64,000 nt of DNA from Macrocystis pyrifera. Its lineage: Eukaryota; Sar; Phaeophyceae; Laminariales; Laminariaceae. The notes under the pieces are model-generated. The model was given only the letters and a program-made list of their open reading frames with translations. It had not been told where the DNA came from and made no database searches. Both the position numbers and the translations under genes were made by a program. The number at the start of each line of letters is the position of its first letter. Positions within the stretch are counted from its first letter, which is position 1. Of this stretch, positions 46,201-58,200 are shown piece after piece. The DNA lies in NCBI GenBank assembly GCA_031763025.1, contig JASSKH010000020.1, positions 10,786,528 through 10,850,527 of the forward strand. The letters are read 5' to 3'.

Positions 46201-47009
46201 GGGCACTGTTCGGGGCCTAACATCGTAGTATCGACGCGACCTCGATATTGGGGTATGTCAATGGTTTACTACCATTGGGGGTCTCGGTCGTCCGAGACTG
46301 CGTTTGTTAGAGCCCCGGCCAGTCGGCTGGGGAGGGGGAACTCCCGGGTACTGGCAGTACGATAGGAAACGAGAGTCAGTGGCCGGTGTCGCGGCTCTCG
46401 TATCACGCCAATGGATTCCCTCCCCGACGTCGCAGAGAATAATAATAACATGACAATTCGAAGGATACACAACAAAATTCGTCATTGGTATGAGACCTCG
46501 GCTTGAAAACTGCTCCCCCCTTCAAAAACAGTAGATTGTGAGGACCTCTTTTCACCGACCTTCACCTCACCCTCAACCGAACACACCTTCGGCTATAAGT
46601 AGCATCATTGGAAAGCTGGGGTCTTCACCTTTCAGTAGGTGCTACCCATGCTTTAAGCAACGCTGTGTGTCTCTGTGTCTGCGAATTAGTCCAGCTGTAA
46701 GTTCGTTACTTGGTAAAATTTGTACTGAGTGTATGTCGCAAATTCATAATTTTGAAACGAAAAGAGAAATTCCGTGGGTCCATATATTATGTTCCTCCGT
46801 AAATAGTAACTGGTGGTAATGAGGTGCGACCTCAGTAACAGCTGCAGTGGTAATATCTGCGATGCATCATGCTGGCCGAATACGGAATCTTCTGTTTTGT
46901 GCTGAACCAACACGAACGAACATCTACTACTACCTACTTTTAATACGTACGTATACGCCGTCGTTGTTGAATCTCAATATCGTAATGTTCTTGGCCTCTC
47001 CTGCTCTTG
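46201..47009. other. No recognised gene
   Basis: Short unrelated frames only; the right end leads into the 1.4-kb dispersed repeat. Confidence 0.45.
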
Positions 47010-48430
47010 ATATATATAAAATATACAAGGTTCCCCTCCGGGAGGTGCCGTATTAATAGGGGAGTGGCGCAAGTCTTAAGAGCGAAATAATACTCGTATG
47101 AAACCCTGCACACTTTTTAGAAGTATCACCTGCACCCACCCATCATTTTAACGTGAATAACACAAACAACATATTGTTGAGAACTGACTATATTATACTG
47201 TTCGCGAAATTAGTGTGGGATCATGTAATTTACCTCAATAATATATAATAGGGTATCGGTAAGTGGAGATATATTGATCACAAGCTGACTCGCGGCGATT
47301 AATTCGCAAGTACAAAAAAGTTACGCGAGGTCGAGGTTGCGCCAAAATACTTTGTAACTTTCTGAGTAAGGTACAGCACAAACATAAATGCATACTGGTA
47401 CTACAATATATATGTTCCCCCAAATAATAAATGTTTCTTGGTGCTCGGGGTAATATCAAGGTTTCACGGGTAAATGCTCGAGAATAAATGGAAGTCCGAG
47501 TATTGAGAGTATTATTGGCGTACTGGCGGCAAAAATATTGCGAGTACTGAGAAGGCCCAAATACTGAGAGTAATGAGAGTGTGAGCAGTACCGAACCTCG
47601 ACAATACAGCTATTAATAGTAAAAGCACGTACCCGCAGTAGTATCGAAACACGAAATACTTGGGTTACCGGCAATATGCGCAGTACAAAACCTCGAGATA
47701 CTGAGAGTATTTGCAGTACATACATGCATATATCGAAATACTGCCAGACTGCTTCAAGTGCTCAAGTTGTCTCCGACTATCTGGGTGTGTTTTGTGCCGA
47801 ACGCTGGGCCTGAGACTTGTCGACACGGTGCACAGACGGTTGAAGTATACGTCATACTCGAAGTGTACTGGGCATATTGAGGGTATTATTTCATTACACT
47901 GCGAGTACTGAGTCTCGCAGAAGCAGCAGTACGAACACTACCAACGGACGAAATGCTGCTAGACTAGTACTGGTATACTTGTAGTACCGGCGGTACAGAA
48001 CCCCGAGATACTTGAAGCACAAAACAGGCGGTATCCATGCCAGCATCCCGCAACAACAGTAGCGAACCCCGCATTATTAGTACCAAAACCCCGAAATACT
48101 GCGAGTGTACGAAGTACCTACGGTGATTATTAAATAGCAGCAGCAGTATATTCTCGGACATACTTTGTTTTTACTTCCAAGTATATTCGGAGTATATATA
48201 GCTGTGAAATAAATGTTGAGGTATAATATGAACGCACGCCACACGCAAGCGCGCCCAAACTCTTTAATTTGGCTTAAACACACAAGTAACGTGTACCTGG
48301 TATGTACTATATCATATTATACATTCTGCAAAGCAAGGTGGATGAATGTACTGGCACAAAAAAAAAGTCGGAAGCGGAAAATAAAGACACACAGCTTATA
48401 TTACAGCAGTATATCATGCTATACGTTCTG
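47010..48430. repeat. 1.4-kb dispersed repeat, copy 2
   Basis: Second copy of the 38,530-39,965 repeat, same orientation, with many small indels. It runs directly into the left inverted arm at 48,451. The interior again has many ACTGCGAGTA/TACTGAGAGTA words. Confidence 0.8.
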
Positions 48431-48450
48431 AAAAGCAAGGTGTGGACGAA

Positions 48451-49164
48451 TGTTGTTGTTGTTGTTTTCTTCACATTAAACGTTCTTTCTACGCGTCGAC
48501 ATCCAGCACAACCAGTGTCCGTGCCGATTCTTCAAACCTAGAGAGATACAAGTTCTGTGGTCACAAAGCTACGCCACAGAGATACTACGTTGCCACGTAT
48601 GTAATGCAATGCCATGTCATCATACTGCGTACGACAGGCACGACATACACATTCCATGACTTAGAAAAACAAAAACGAAACAAAGAGGAAAAACAAAAAC
48701 AAAAACAAAGACAATTCGAAAGAGAAAAGAAACAAAAAAAAGAAACTAAAATATACCTGGTATATGTATATACTTCAGTATAGCAACAAACCATCGTACC
48801 CCCACGTAGGGGACGTGGCAGACACTTGAAAAGAACGAGCTGGAAAAAGAAAAAGAAAAAGAAGAAAACACCACTAGTCGTCAACAGAGTAAGACTAAGA
48901 ACCAAGGTAAAATAACAGTCAAACCAAACAAAGCACCAGGCATGCTCCAGGTAGCGGCAGCAGTTTATGGTACGAGTAGCACAGCCAGGGTATCCCTGCT
49001 GGCCCGCCTGGTACCTTGCTACCCTGTCTGCCACCATCGTCCAGCGTTCGTCAACTATGCCCGGCCCCTCGGCGTCAGACAGTACGAAACAAGCAGAGCA
49101 GGCTCGTCATCCACCCACGCCACACGACTCCTTCAATAAGGCTTATCAATCGGAGAAAGGAAGA
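48451..49164. repeat. Left arm of a 0.7-kb inverted repeat, LINE 3'-end related
   Basis: The arm is the reverse complement of 57,274-57,990 with only scattered differences. Its inner half on the minus strand encodes a piece like the LINE C-terminus (ADRVARYQAG versus ADRVARYRAD in the LINE at 49-53 kb) and shares the 3'-UTR word CTCGTACCA. The outer half is A/T-rich with an (A)n-type stretch and ends in (GTT)n TTTCTTCAC. Likely a 5'-truncated LINE copy plus neighbouring sequence. Confidence 0.8.
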
Positions 49165-49305
49165 AATGAAAATCACATAGGGTCACCGCAAAGAAGACAA
49201 TAAAATGAAATAAAAATAAACAAAAACAACAGGAAGACAAAGAAGACCACGTTCGAACCAGCTGCACCAGTTGGTGGTACGAGTAGTATAGGCATATTCT
49301 ACTTC

Positions 49306-52300
49306 TTAGTCTGCCCGGTACCTGGCTACCCTATCTGCCATCTCCTTCCTACTTTCGTCCACTGCAGTTTCCCTGCTACTCCTCTTCCCCCCCCTCTCCG
49401 CATTCCCTTGGTCGGGTTTTCTGTTACTCCTCTTGTTGCCCCTCCTCCCCCCATTCCCTTGGACACCACCCACGGCGGATGCGCGGCGCTGCCTGCTCAG
49501 CTCAGCCTCAGCCTCGTGCCACCTCACCATGAACCGTTCGGCTGCTTCCAGGATCCCCCGGTACCACTTCCCCGCCTTTTTTGCAGCAGTGGGCCACAGT
49601 GCGGTCTCAACTCCAAACACCAAGGGAGCAAGTTCCGTTGACCCTTCGGTGGCGCGGAACTCCCTAAGGTCTTCGACTACGCATCTATGCCAAGTCTTAA
49701 CCTGTCCGCCAGGTCTCGGGTTCTCCCCACCAGCAATCGTCCCGAACATCACCCGGCTAGGTAATCGATCCTTGCTTTGCCGTGCCCCCCCCCCCCGCGA
49801 AGAAGAGACGCCGTTTGCGGATGGTCGTTTCGATACTCTCGCAACGTGTCATCTTGAGGGCCTTCGCGTACGAGAGGGTGGCATGGTCAGTACGAAGTCG
49901 GCGTTGGAAGCCAATGACTCGCAACAGAACTTGGTGGTGAGCCGTTCGAAGCTTGGCAAAGTGTTCCGCTCTGAGGGTCCACGTCACACACCCGTAGAGC
50001 AGGGTCTCAATCACCTCGGCCTTCAGCATTCGGACTTTCAGGCTAAGGGGGGCGGTCGTCCTATCATACAGCTCCGGGCCGAACCGTTTGAGGCATGCTC
50101 GCATGAGACGGATCCGTCGGTCGATTTCGAGCGAGAGGTCAGCATTTTCGTGGATAACGCCGCCTAGGTACAAAAACTGGGCCGTCTGCTTATACCTCTG
50201 GCCTGCTGCTTCGAGCGGTGGTGCGAGGGTTTTCTGGTCTGGCGTTTGTAGAAGCATAGTCTCTGTCTTCTTTTCCGACACCGTAAGGCCTGCTGCTTCG
50301 AAGACAGTGACGATGACTGTCATCATTTTCGCGAGCCCTTCAGCCGACTTCGAGACAATCCCTGCGTCATCGGCGTACAACATGCCCCATACAGCCCTTC
50401 GCACGTACGTCAACGGCTCCTGCTCCTCCGTCCCGGCTACTCCAGCATCACTAAGTTGGACCAAATCCCTTACGATTGCTTCGTCATGGCTAAAGCGTAC
50501 TAGTACGACGTGCAACGCAGCAGCGAAAAATACGTTGAACAGTAACGGTGACAGCACACAGCCTTGCCGCAGCCCCTGCGTGACATCAAACCATTCCGAG
50601 TGCTCGCCGTCATCCGTACGCACGCGAGCCCGCATGCCATCGTTTAAATTACGGATAATTCTCAGCATCTTGGTTGGTACGCCAAAACGTGTGAGTACTT
50701 CCCATAACAGCTCTCGGTCGACAGAGTCGTACGCTTTCTGCAGATCGATGAAGCACAAGTACAGGGGGATTTTCCTCTGTCTTCCAAGCTCTTGCAACCG
50801 GCGCACGACGAACAACATATCAATCGTTGATCGTGCGGGGCGGAAGCCGCACTGTTCCTCCGGGAGTAATTCCTCGGTCTCGCAGTAGTTGCTGAGGCGC
50901 GACGCGACGATTTTCAACAAGACTTTGCCTGCGTGGGCAACCAGCGAAATCCCTCTGTAGTTGTTGCAATCAGTTCGGTCCTTCTTTTTGTGAAGGACCT
51001 TGATGATCGCGTCTTTCCATTGCTGGGGGACTTCTCCTGTTACCCAAACATTGACAAGGATGTTGTGAAAGCACTGGGCGAATGCGGGGTGGTCGATTTT
51101 CAGGAGTTCGGCCGGGAGACCATCTGGCCCGACAGCTTTCCAGTTTGACATCCCCTTAAGTGCTTCCGTCATCTCGTCCATGGATGGTTCATCTCCGAGC
51201 GACAGTTTAAGCGGTCGTGGTGGCAAGAGGTCGATGATCGTGGAATCGAGCTTAAGCGATTTCGTGTTCAAAAGTTTGTGGTAAAACCTCCCCCACCGTT
51301 CACGAATTCGCACCTTATCCCGCAACAGCGTGCCATCCTCGTCCCTAATGAACTGTTCGCTTCTCGCTTTAGTCCCTTCCAATCCTACCGTACTCTTAAG
51401 GTGCTTGTAAAAGCCTCTCTGGTCGTTGTTCGCTAGTAGTCGTTCGGTTTCAGCGAGGTACGCTTCGAAGTACGCATGCAGTCCTGCGGCAATCACCTTC
51501 TGCAGGTTCGCACACGCAGATCTCAGTGTCTTCCACGCGGTTCTATCCTGGGGGTGGGCACGCAAGAATTGCCGTGCATCCTCCCTCGCTGTCCATGCTA
51601 ATATGAATGCGGTCACGGTTTCGGCAGACTCACACCATCCATGTCTGCGGTGGCGACGTGGAGGGGGTGGTACCTCTTTTTCGACCGCATCAATAATAGC
51701 CGCAGTGAAAAACTCAACCATGCCAGACGTATTATGGGGATGGTTAGGCTGGTTGAGAGTGGAGACGACCCTCGCGACTACTCGTTCACGACACTTTCCA
51801 TCGGACATAAAAAGCTGCCTGTCGAACTCTCGGCGTTTTGTCGGTCTACGTATTTGTCTGTTGGACGCAAAGTGACCACTGAGTCGGGCTTTGACATACA
51901 AGATGTTGTGGTCTGAGTCAGCCTTAGCTGGGGCAGGAGGCTGTGGGACGACTTTAACATCTTGTACTCTAGGTCGATGGGCTTGACGGGTTAGGATGTA
52001 GTCGATCCGCTTACGGTCACTCGGGCTGGTGCCGTTGTGTGTATGCGAAATCCCACCCTTGCGCGTGCTGAAAAACGTGTTGGTGAGAGCTAACTTGCAA
52101 TTGGTGGCGAACGACAGGAGTCGTCTGCCATTATCATTACGAGCATCACGCCCATATGCTCCAAGCACTCTATTTTCATCATCACCACACCCTTCCATCC
52201 TCTGTCCAGTTCGCGCGTTGGCATCCACCAGTACAAACAGACACTCTGTCGTCGGGATCTTTTCCACCAAGTCCTCCAGCTTCTGCCAGAAGCTACGTTT

Positions 52301-53029
52301 CAGTCCAACGTCTTTGGTACAATCAGTTGGAGCATACGCGACGACGAAATTAACTGCCTCGTATTTGCTAGCCAGCTCAAAGCGCATAGACATAAGCCGC
52401 TCGTCAATGAACTGATGAGTGTACACAGCCTTACTGCACAACGATTCCTCTACAGCTAGACCTACTCCGTACAGCCCTTGCCTAGCAGCTGTTGTTTCCT
52501 GACCTGAACAGAAAACGCGATACCCTGCCGCACGAAACGTCGTGCTACCGGTCCTCCGGGTTTCCTGCAGGCCAATGAAGTCACAGCCGAGTTGCCGTCC
52601 CTTCGCCAGTACACTCTCGTCATGTCCGTACCCGTTCTTCCCCTTTACAGCCAGGGTGCGCACATTGTAGGTCGCTACCGCGACCAGTGCCTCCTTCTGT
52701 CTCTTTCGAACCTCGCATGCTGCTTTCTTTGCCAGCCGACGTGAGGCTCGTCCCCGCCTCCTTTTTTTCTTCTTTTTTTTTTTTTTCTTCTCTATGGCGA
52801 AAGTGGCTCTCCGTTTCGTAGCCCGGTACGCGCCTTGGTTTCCGTTGGCTGGGTGCAGCCGTCCCAGCCAACGCCGACATTCCCATCCTTCCTGTCGTGC
52901 ATGCATACCCACGCTGTGGCCAGCCTCTCCACTCCCCCGACTGCCCGTGTAGCGCTCTCTGCTGTGGTGATGTACCCGTCCCGCCAGAGGGATGAACTCC
53001 TTGGCGTCGGGGTTAAGAAGAAAAAACAT
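49306..53029 (-). CDS. Non-LTR retrotransposon (LINE) polyprotein: AP endonuclease, reverse transcriptase
   Basis: One frame of more than 1,080 codons starts at ATG 53,029 (two GTG codons precede). After a Lys-rich run (about 84-95) comes an AP-type endonuclease: TYNVRTL (N125), GLQET (E159), VDANARTG (D272, N274), DYIL (D346) and SDHN (D376/H377). RT follows: NWKAVGPDGLPAELL, NNYRGISL, FIDLQKAYD (763-771), GLRQGCVLSPLLFN and YADD (888-891), then a C-terminal domain with YGCVTWTL and RCESIETTIRKRRLFFAG. At a G12 run (C12 on plus, 49,785-49,796) the frame slips. The continuing C-terminus (49,306-49,752, RVMFGTIAGGENPRPGGQ to ADRVARYRAD) is one base out. These elements nick target DNA and copy their RNA there. 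No ORF1 was found to the right. The poly(A) tail is not obvious. Confidence 0.92.
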
Positions 53030-53269
53030 CACCACCACCCCACGCGGTCCTTAAAGCGACCAGGCCACCACCGGACCGCGCAAGGTACCCTCTCTACTCA
53101 GCCAGAAGCCCGATGTTCGTGTGACTGTCGCTAGACCGTTGCAGATCCTTGCGGACTTCCTCGGCCCACCCCAAGGACGGGGCAGGCCGGAGAAACGAAT
53201 GCATCATTATTACTGCTGTTGTAGTACTCTCTTGTAGTCCTGGCACAAAAAAAGTAAAAAGTGAAATAA

Positions 53270-53548
53270 ATTAAAAAAAAACGTGTACGGTGCGAGTCGA
53301 ACCTCGGAAACGAAAATGTAATGTTATCCAGCGCAGTATAAAAGTATACGCTAGAACAGACTGTAGTGCTCGTGGCACGTCGTGTTTTTTACGCAATCTA
53401 AAACACTTTGCACGATCTCCTACAGCAGTAAAATAGCTTGTAAAGGTATACGACTGAATATTCAGCAGTACTGCTGTAAAATACCACGCGAGCAACGTAC
53501 GTACGTGTACTGATCCCCTTTCAGCTGGCTAGAATCTATCGGTCAGCA
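53270..53548. repeat. Dispersed repeat pair, copy 2
   Basis: Same orientation as 40,128-40,395 and sharing its landmarks. A small insertion (CCAGCGCAGTATAAAAGTATACG region) distinguishes it. Confidence 0.75.
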
Positions 53549-54447
53549 ATGTACAGGACGCACTGCAGTAAGAACTACTGTTTGTTACATACAATGTACT
53601 ACTGCTGTAAATATGTTTCGCACGTACGCTGCTGTACGAATGAGCCGCAGTATGATCATCCGTACGCGCAAGGCGTGCCAACTGTTGCTGTTGGGCAGCA
53701 GGGTTTGTTGTGGTGCTGTAGGAAGCTGGAAGCAAGCACGCTCTGTGCACTGCTGCTGTGGGTATTGTTCTCTAGGCGGTGGCCCGTGCTCCGTGCAACA
53801 ACACACAAAAAATGTACAGGGATATTTTACGTCATCCTGGGTATATACATACGGATAAAAAAATATATGGCAAGACGATGGAATGCGGACGGCAGGCTCC
53901 GACAAACACAACCGACCACAGCAACACTGCGCATATGGGTGTGTCGAACACGCACATCGTGTGGGCGGCAGCGGTGGAACGATGGGATCTGTGCATGTTG
54001 TCTGTTGTGTACCTGGAGAGCCGGGGGGGAGAAAACAAACAGAGGGCATGTACGTATGTGTACCGATACGTACGTACAAAATAAGGCCTGAGCTGTGTGT
54101 TCACAGCTCATGAGAGCCTGGGGGGGAGAAAACAGACAGCATGTACCGATACGTACGTACAAAATAAGGCCTCTCGTACTGAAACCAGGGAAATCGTCTT
54201 ATCCACTCCCGCCGGAAAAAAAACTTTGGGCGCCCGCCACGTGCTCCAGAGTGCACGGATCGCACCGAGACCTCGACCAACGTGTCCGGCCGGGCTTCCT
54301 GTGTCCGAGCATTTGGTGCTATGCCGAAAAGTGATTTGTACGAAGAGAAAAGTTGGCTAAAGTACGAAAATTTGACAATTATACGTACGAAAAACACATG
54401 TACTGTCGCGGCGGAGGGACGTGGGAGCAATCTAAAGTACGACGGGT
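53549..54447. other. No gene; short internal duplication
   Basis: The phrase GGGGGGAGAAAACA..CAG followed by CATGTAC, CCGATACGTACGTACAAAAT and AAGGCCT occurs twice (about 54,025-54,088 and 54,120-54,172), separated by the hairpin GAGCTGTGTGTTCACAGCTC. Six-frame translations are open but meaningless here. Confidence 0.6.
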
Positions 54448-54573
54448 CGAGGCATGCAGCCACGAGTCGTCGGGCGCACAGTAGTGGCGGACCACTCTGT
54501 GGGTGTGGGACGAGGCATGCAGCCACGAGTCGTCGGGCGCACAGTAGTGGCGGACCACTCTGTGGGTGTGGGA
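54448..54573 (+). repeat. 63-bp perfect tandem duplication
   Basis: Two consecutive units starting CGAGGCATGCAGCCACGAGT at 54,448 and 54,511, identical by eye. The length is a multiple of three, so frames pass through it. Confidence 0.92.
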
Positions 54574-57103
54574 CTTGCGTTTCATTTATCACACAGTTTC
54601 AGTCTGCTGCATGTCAAACGCCTGACCAAGGTGTACAACGCATGCCGCGTTGTGGCCAACACCGAGTGTCTTTAGACGTTACCCAGGCAAGGAAGAGAAT
54701 ACGTGCAAAACCTAAAAAGTGGATAAAAGGACTAAAAACTAAAGGATTAAAGGACTAAAGGCTAAACCGACTGTTTGCTCGCATATACGCATCATTACTC
54801 GTGATAACGGGCATAATCGAGTATCTGCATCGCTCGCAATCGAGGATTTTGGTCATCGTTTGCTTCGCTCTCGCCTGAGCGAAGCTCTGGAGCCACCGGG
54901 ACTGCCGAAGGGTCCAACGTACGAACTAAGGAGGCGAGTCAAGTGAGCGTTGACAGCTCACGCCGGGGAGCTTGCCGCAACATGATGAACCCGAAGATCG
55001 ACCCAGGCAGGATCAGGAAGTGGTGATAGGGTTACGAGCACCATGCAGGTCGGAGTGAGCAAGTCACACGAGCACCAGCTGCTCGACGGCTGGTGTCCGC
55101 AAAAAACAATTGGGGGGTTCGGCGAACTGATGGAATCTGATGCTGTTCTGTCATGTTTGTTTTGCGGAATTGATAGAATCTGATATTGCGGTTGGTTCGG
55201 TAAAGCTTGGGCCTGGCAAACTGATGGAATCTGATTAACATTTGTAAGTCGTCGTACGCAGCTGGAAGGCGGAGGTAAGCGCCCGACAGCCACTGTGGCA
55301 GTAGACGAGTCGCGGGGTGAGCGCTTCTCGGGGGTAGTACTCAGGGTGACGGTGAGCTTTAACGAATCGGCATGGAGCTTTTATTATACTACTTGGGCCA
55401 TACTGCTGATCACATCGACGTAGTGACGACCTACAGCTGGTATACTATTATGTCGTATAAAAATGAAAACCCACTACGTGGAAAAAACAGAAGTGAAATT
55501 GAAAAATAAGCTCATCGCGGATGGGTCATGGACGGTGTTGTAACAGGTGCATATACTCGTACGGACAGGAAATAATTAGGCAGCACGAACGAAGCCAGGC
55601 AGACAGCTGGTAGCTGGACTGCCTGCCGTGTGGCGCTGCCATTCGCATCTATGAAGCACCTAACCGGCGATAACAAGACATTGAGTTGTGCCACGTGAAC
55701 AGGCAGGACCAAATCTGCCATTTTCAGAGGGTATACCAGCAGTAATATGGGATGAATTTTCGTGTGCGATTGATTGACGGATGTACCAACAACAATGTAG
55801 GACGTACTGCGGTGATAGTGAACATATATGTATTTATATACTGGAGAATAGATTAGCGACCCACGATACTTTTACAGTAGTACGTGTACGGCTGTATACA
55901 TACTGCGGCTGTCGTTGTCGCGTACACCGAATTATGATAATACGCTGTACTTCGTTTTAAACTGGATATAGCTCGGCATAGCAAGTGAGCCCGTATCGAT
56001 ATCACACTGGCTTGCGGGTCACCTGTGTTTGCCAGGCAGCTTGTGACTATCGGCAGGAGCTTGGGACGAGCGGTTGTTTGCGATCGTGTTTACGTCCATA
56101 CGAGCAGACGGAAAGCATCGAAAAGCCGAATGGGTGTGACCAGTTTTACCATACCCTTGGAATCGTTTCCCTAGTGCTGATAGGCACGTACAGCAGTAGA
56201 TAACATAAATGCCGACGTGATAGTTGCTGTCGGTCTCGAGCATGCAGAAGGGGGAGATAAGCTGACACACACCAACGCTAAAAAATATGCATGGAATCTG
56301 AGTTGTGATGTGTTGGGTCTGCTTCAGTTAGCTCGAGTACTACCTTCGGTGGGCTCCATAGGAACGTTTGTCCTGTCAACAGTAGGGCGATGCCGCCAAA
56401 CTCATGTAAAGTCCTGGCAAGGCAAGCAAAAAGTGTCTGCGCTGGCTCCTGCATTGTCAAGGGAGCATTCTACTGGTACTGGTCACAGTAGTATCCAAGG
56501 CATCGAGCAGTGCCACGAACACTCGTATCTCCAGGCACTGCTTCAATTGTATTAGTAGTTCTAGTATCAACACTAATAAGGACTAGGAGGTTTATGTCTG
56601 ATGATGGAAAAAATCGCAAACTGGCGACCTGCAGTGATATGATCACCTGCGAAAAAGGAGTCGTCGTTCTTTTTACATATGAACGAAAAGGTGTGGAAGA
56701 TCCCGTGAGTAATAATCAATGTAAATGTCCTTGATTGTAAAAAAATTCTCAAAGAAAATGTGTGTTTTCGCCGGGGTGAATACCTACCAGGTACTGGTAT
56801 GATTTTACTATTTGGACATTCCGATAATAATATGATCGTACTGTTTGGTATTATAGTATTACACCCTCGGGCATATCTCACCAGGTTTCCTCGTACAGCA
56901 CGTACGGCAATGTACTACCGCTGTGCCACCGAGATAGGACTATTAATAGGGACATGAAGTAAGCGAGATACATACTGCAGTGTGGCAAGAGCATAGCCCA
57001 TGCGGCGAATTATCAGGGCGTGTTTTCGTTGTCTATGCTGAACAATCTTGAAAGGTCAAAGAGCGAGTGAAAACCGCAAGTCTGGCGACCTCAAGAATAT
57101 ATA
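54574..57103. other. No recognised gene; short repeated words
   Basis: ACTGATGGAATCTGAT or a close variant occurs three times at about 55,124-55,235. Donor-like GGTGAGC/GGTAAGC words cluster at 54,940-55,350. No coding family is seen. Confidence 0.5.
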
Positions 57104-58200
57104 ATGTTTGATTGTACACGCCCACGGGCAGCATATGGACGGCGAGCCTGTTTTGTTTGTTTTGCGCTAGCCCATATCAGTTCCGGGGGGGGGAGCACGG
57201 TTGACGAAAACAGGGAAGAGACGGCAGACAGGATCGCTACTGCTGTTGGTATCAGATCGATCAATAGTATATCTCTTCCTTTCTCCGATTGATAAGCCTT
57301 GTTGAAGGAGTCGTGTGGCGTGGGTGGATGACGAGCCTGCTCTGCTTGTTTCGTACTGTCTGACGCCGAGGGGCCGGGCATAGTTGACGAACGCTGGACG
57401 ATGGTGGCAGACAGGGTAACAAGGTACCAGGCGGGCCAGCAGGGAGACCCTGGCTGTGCTACTCGTACCATAAACTGCTGCCGCTACCTGGAGCATGCCT
57501 TGTGCTTTGTTTGGTTTGCCTGTTATTTTTCCCTTGGTTCTTAGTCTTACTCTGTTGACGACTAGTGGTGTTTTCTTCTTTTTCTTTTTTTTTTTTCCAG
57601 CTCGGTTCTTTTCAAGTGTCTGCCACGTCCCCTACGTGGGGGTACGATGGTTTGCTGCTATACTGAAGTATATACATATACCAGGTATATCTAGTTTCTT
57701 TTTTTGTTTCTTTTCTCTTTCGAATTGTCTTTGTTTTTGTTTTTGTTTTTTCTCTTTGTTTCGTTTTTTGTTTCTCTAGGTCATGGAATGTGTATGTCGT
57801 GCCTGTCGTACGCAGTATGATGACATGGCACTGCATTACATACGTGGCAACGTAGTATCTCTGTGGCGTAGCTTTGTGACCACAGAACTTGTATCTCTCT
57901 AGGTTTGAAGAATCGGCACGGACACTGGTTGTGCTGGATGTCGACGCGTAGAAAGAACGGTTTAATGTGAAGAAAACAACAACAACAACAATATAAAAAC
58001 CTGTCGATGCAACTCGTACCACAAACTGCTGCGGCTGTTGTGCTTCGGTTTGTCTACTATTTCCTTGGTCTTACTCTGTTTAGTATAGCGCGTGTTGTGA
58101 TACTGCTGTCTATTTTTCTGGTTCTTGTGTCATCTGCCACATCTCTTCGGGAGGCACGACACGTGGTTTATATTATACCGGGTATGTATTTCCAGACCCG
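57104..58200 (+). mobile_element. Fragments of LINE 3' ends, opposite orientation to the full LINE
   Basis: Three partial copies follow one another: 57,150-57,260 (GTTGACGAAAACAGG..., like VDE.REE.ADRIA), 57,274-57,990 (right inverted arm) and about 58,005-58,200 (CTCGTACCACAAACTGCTGC..., restarting the arm text). Each resembles the C-terminal codons and 3' UTR of the LINE family and is 5'-truncated, the usual product of incomplete LINE copying. Confidence 0.6.
57274..57990. repeat. Right arm of the 0.7-kb inverted repeat
   Basis: Reverse complement of 48,451-49,164, starting TCTTCCTTTCTCCGATT and ending GAAAACAACAACAACAACA. The span between arm inner ends is about 8.1 kb and holds the LINE. 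Confidence 0.85.

Noticed and set aside
53585..54162. Many overlapping frames of 80-180 codons on both strands
   Set aside because: Low-complexity, Cys/Tyr/Thr-rich translations of TACG/GTAC-rich DNA with no family features.
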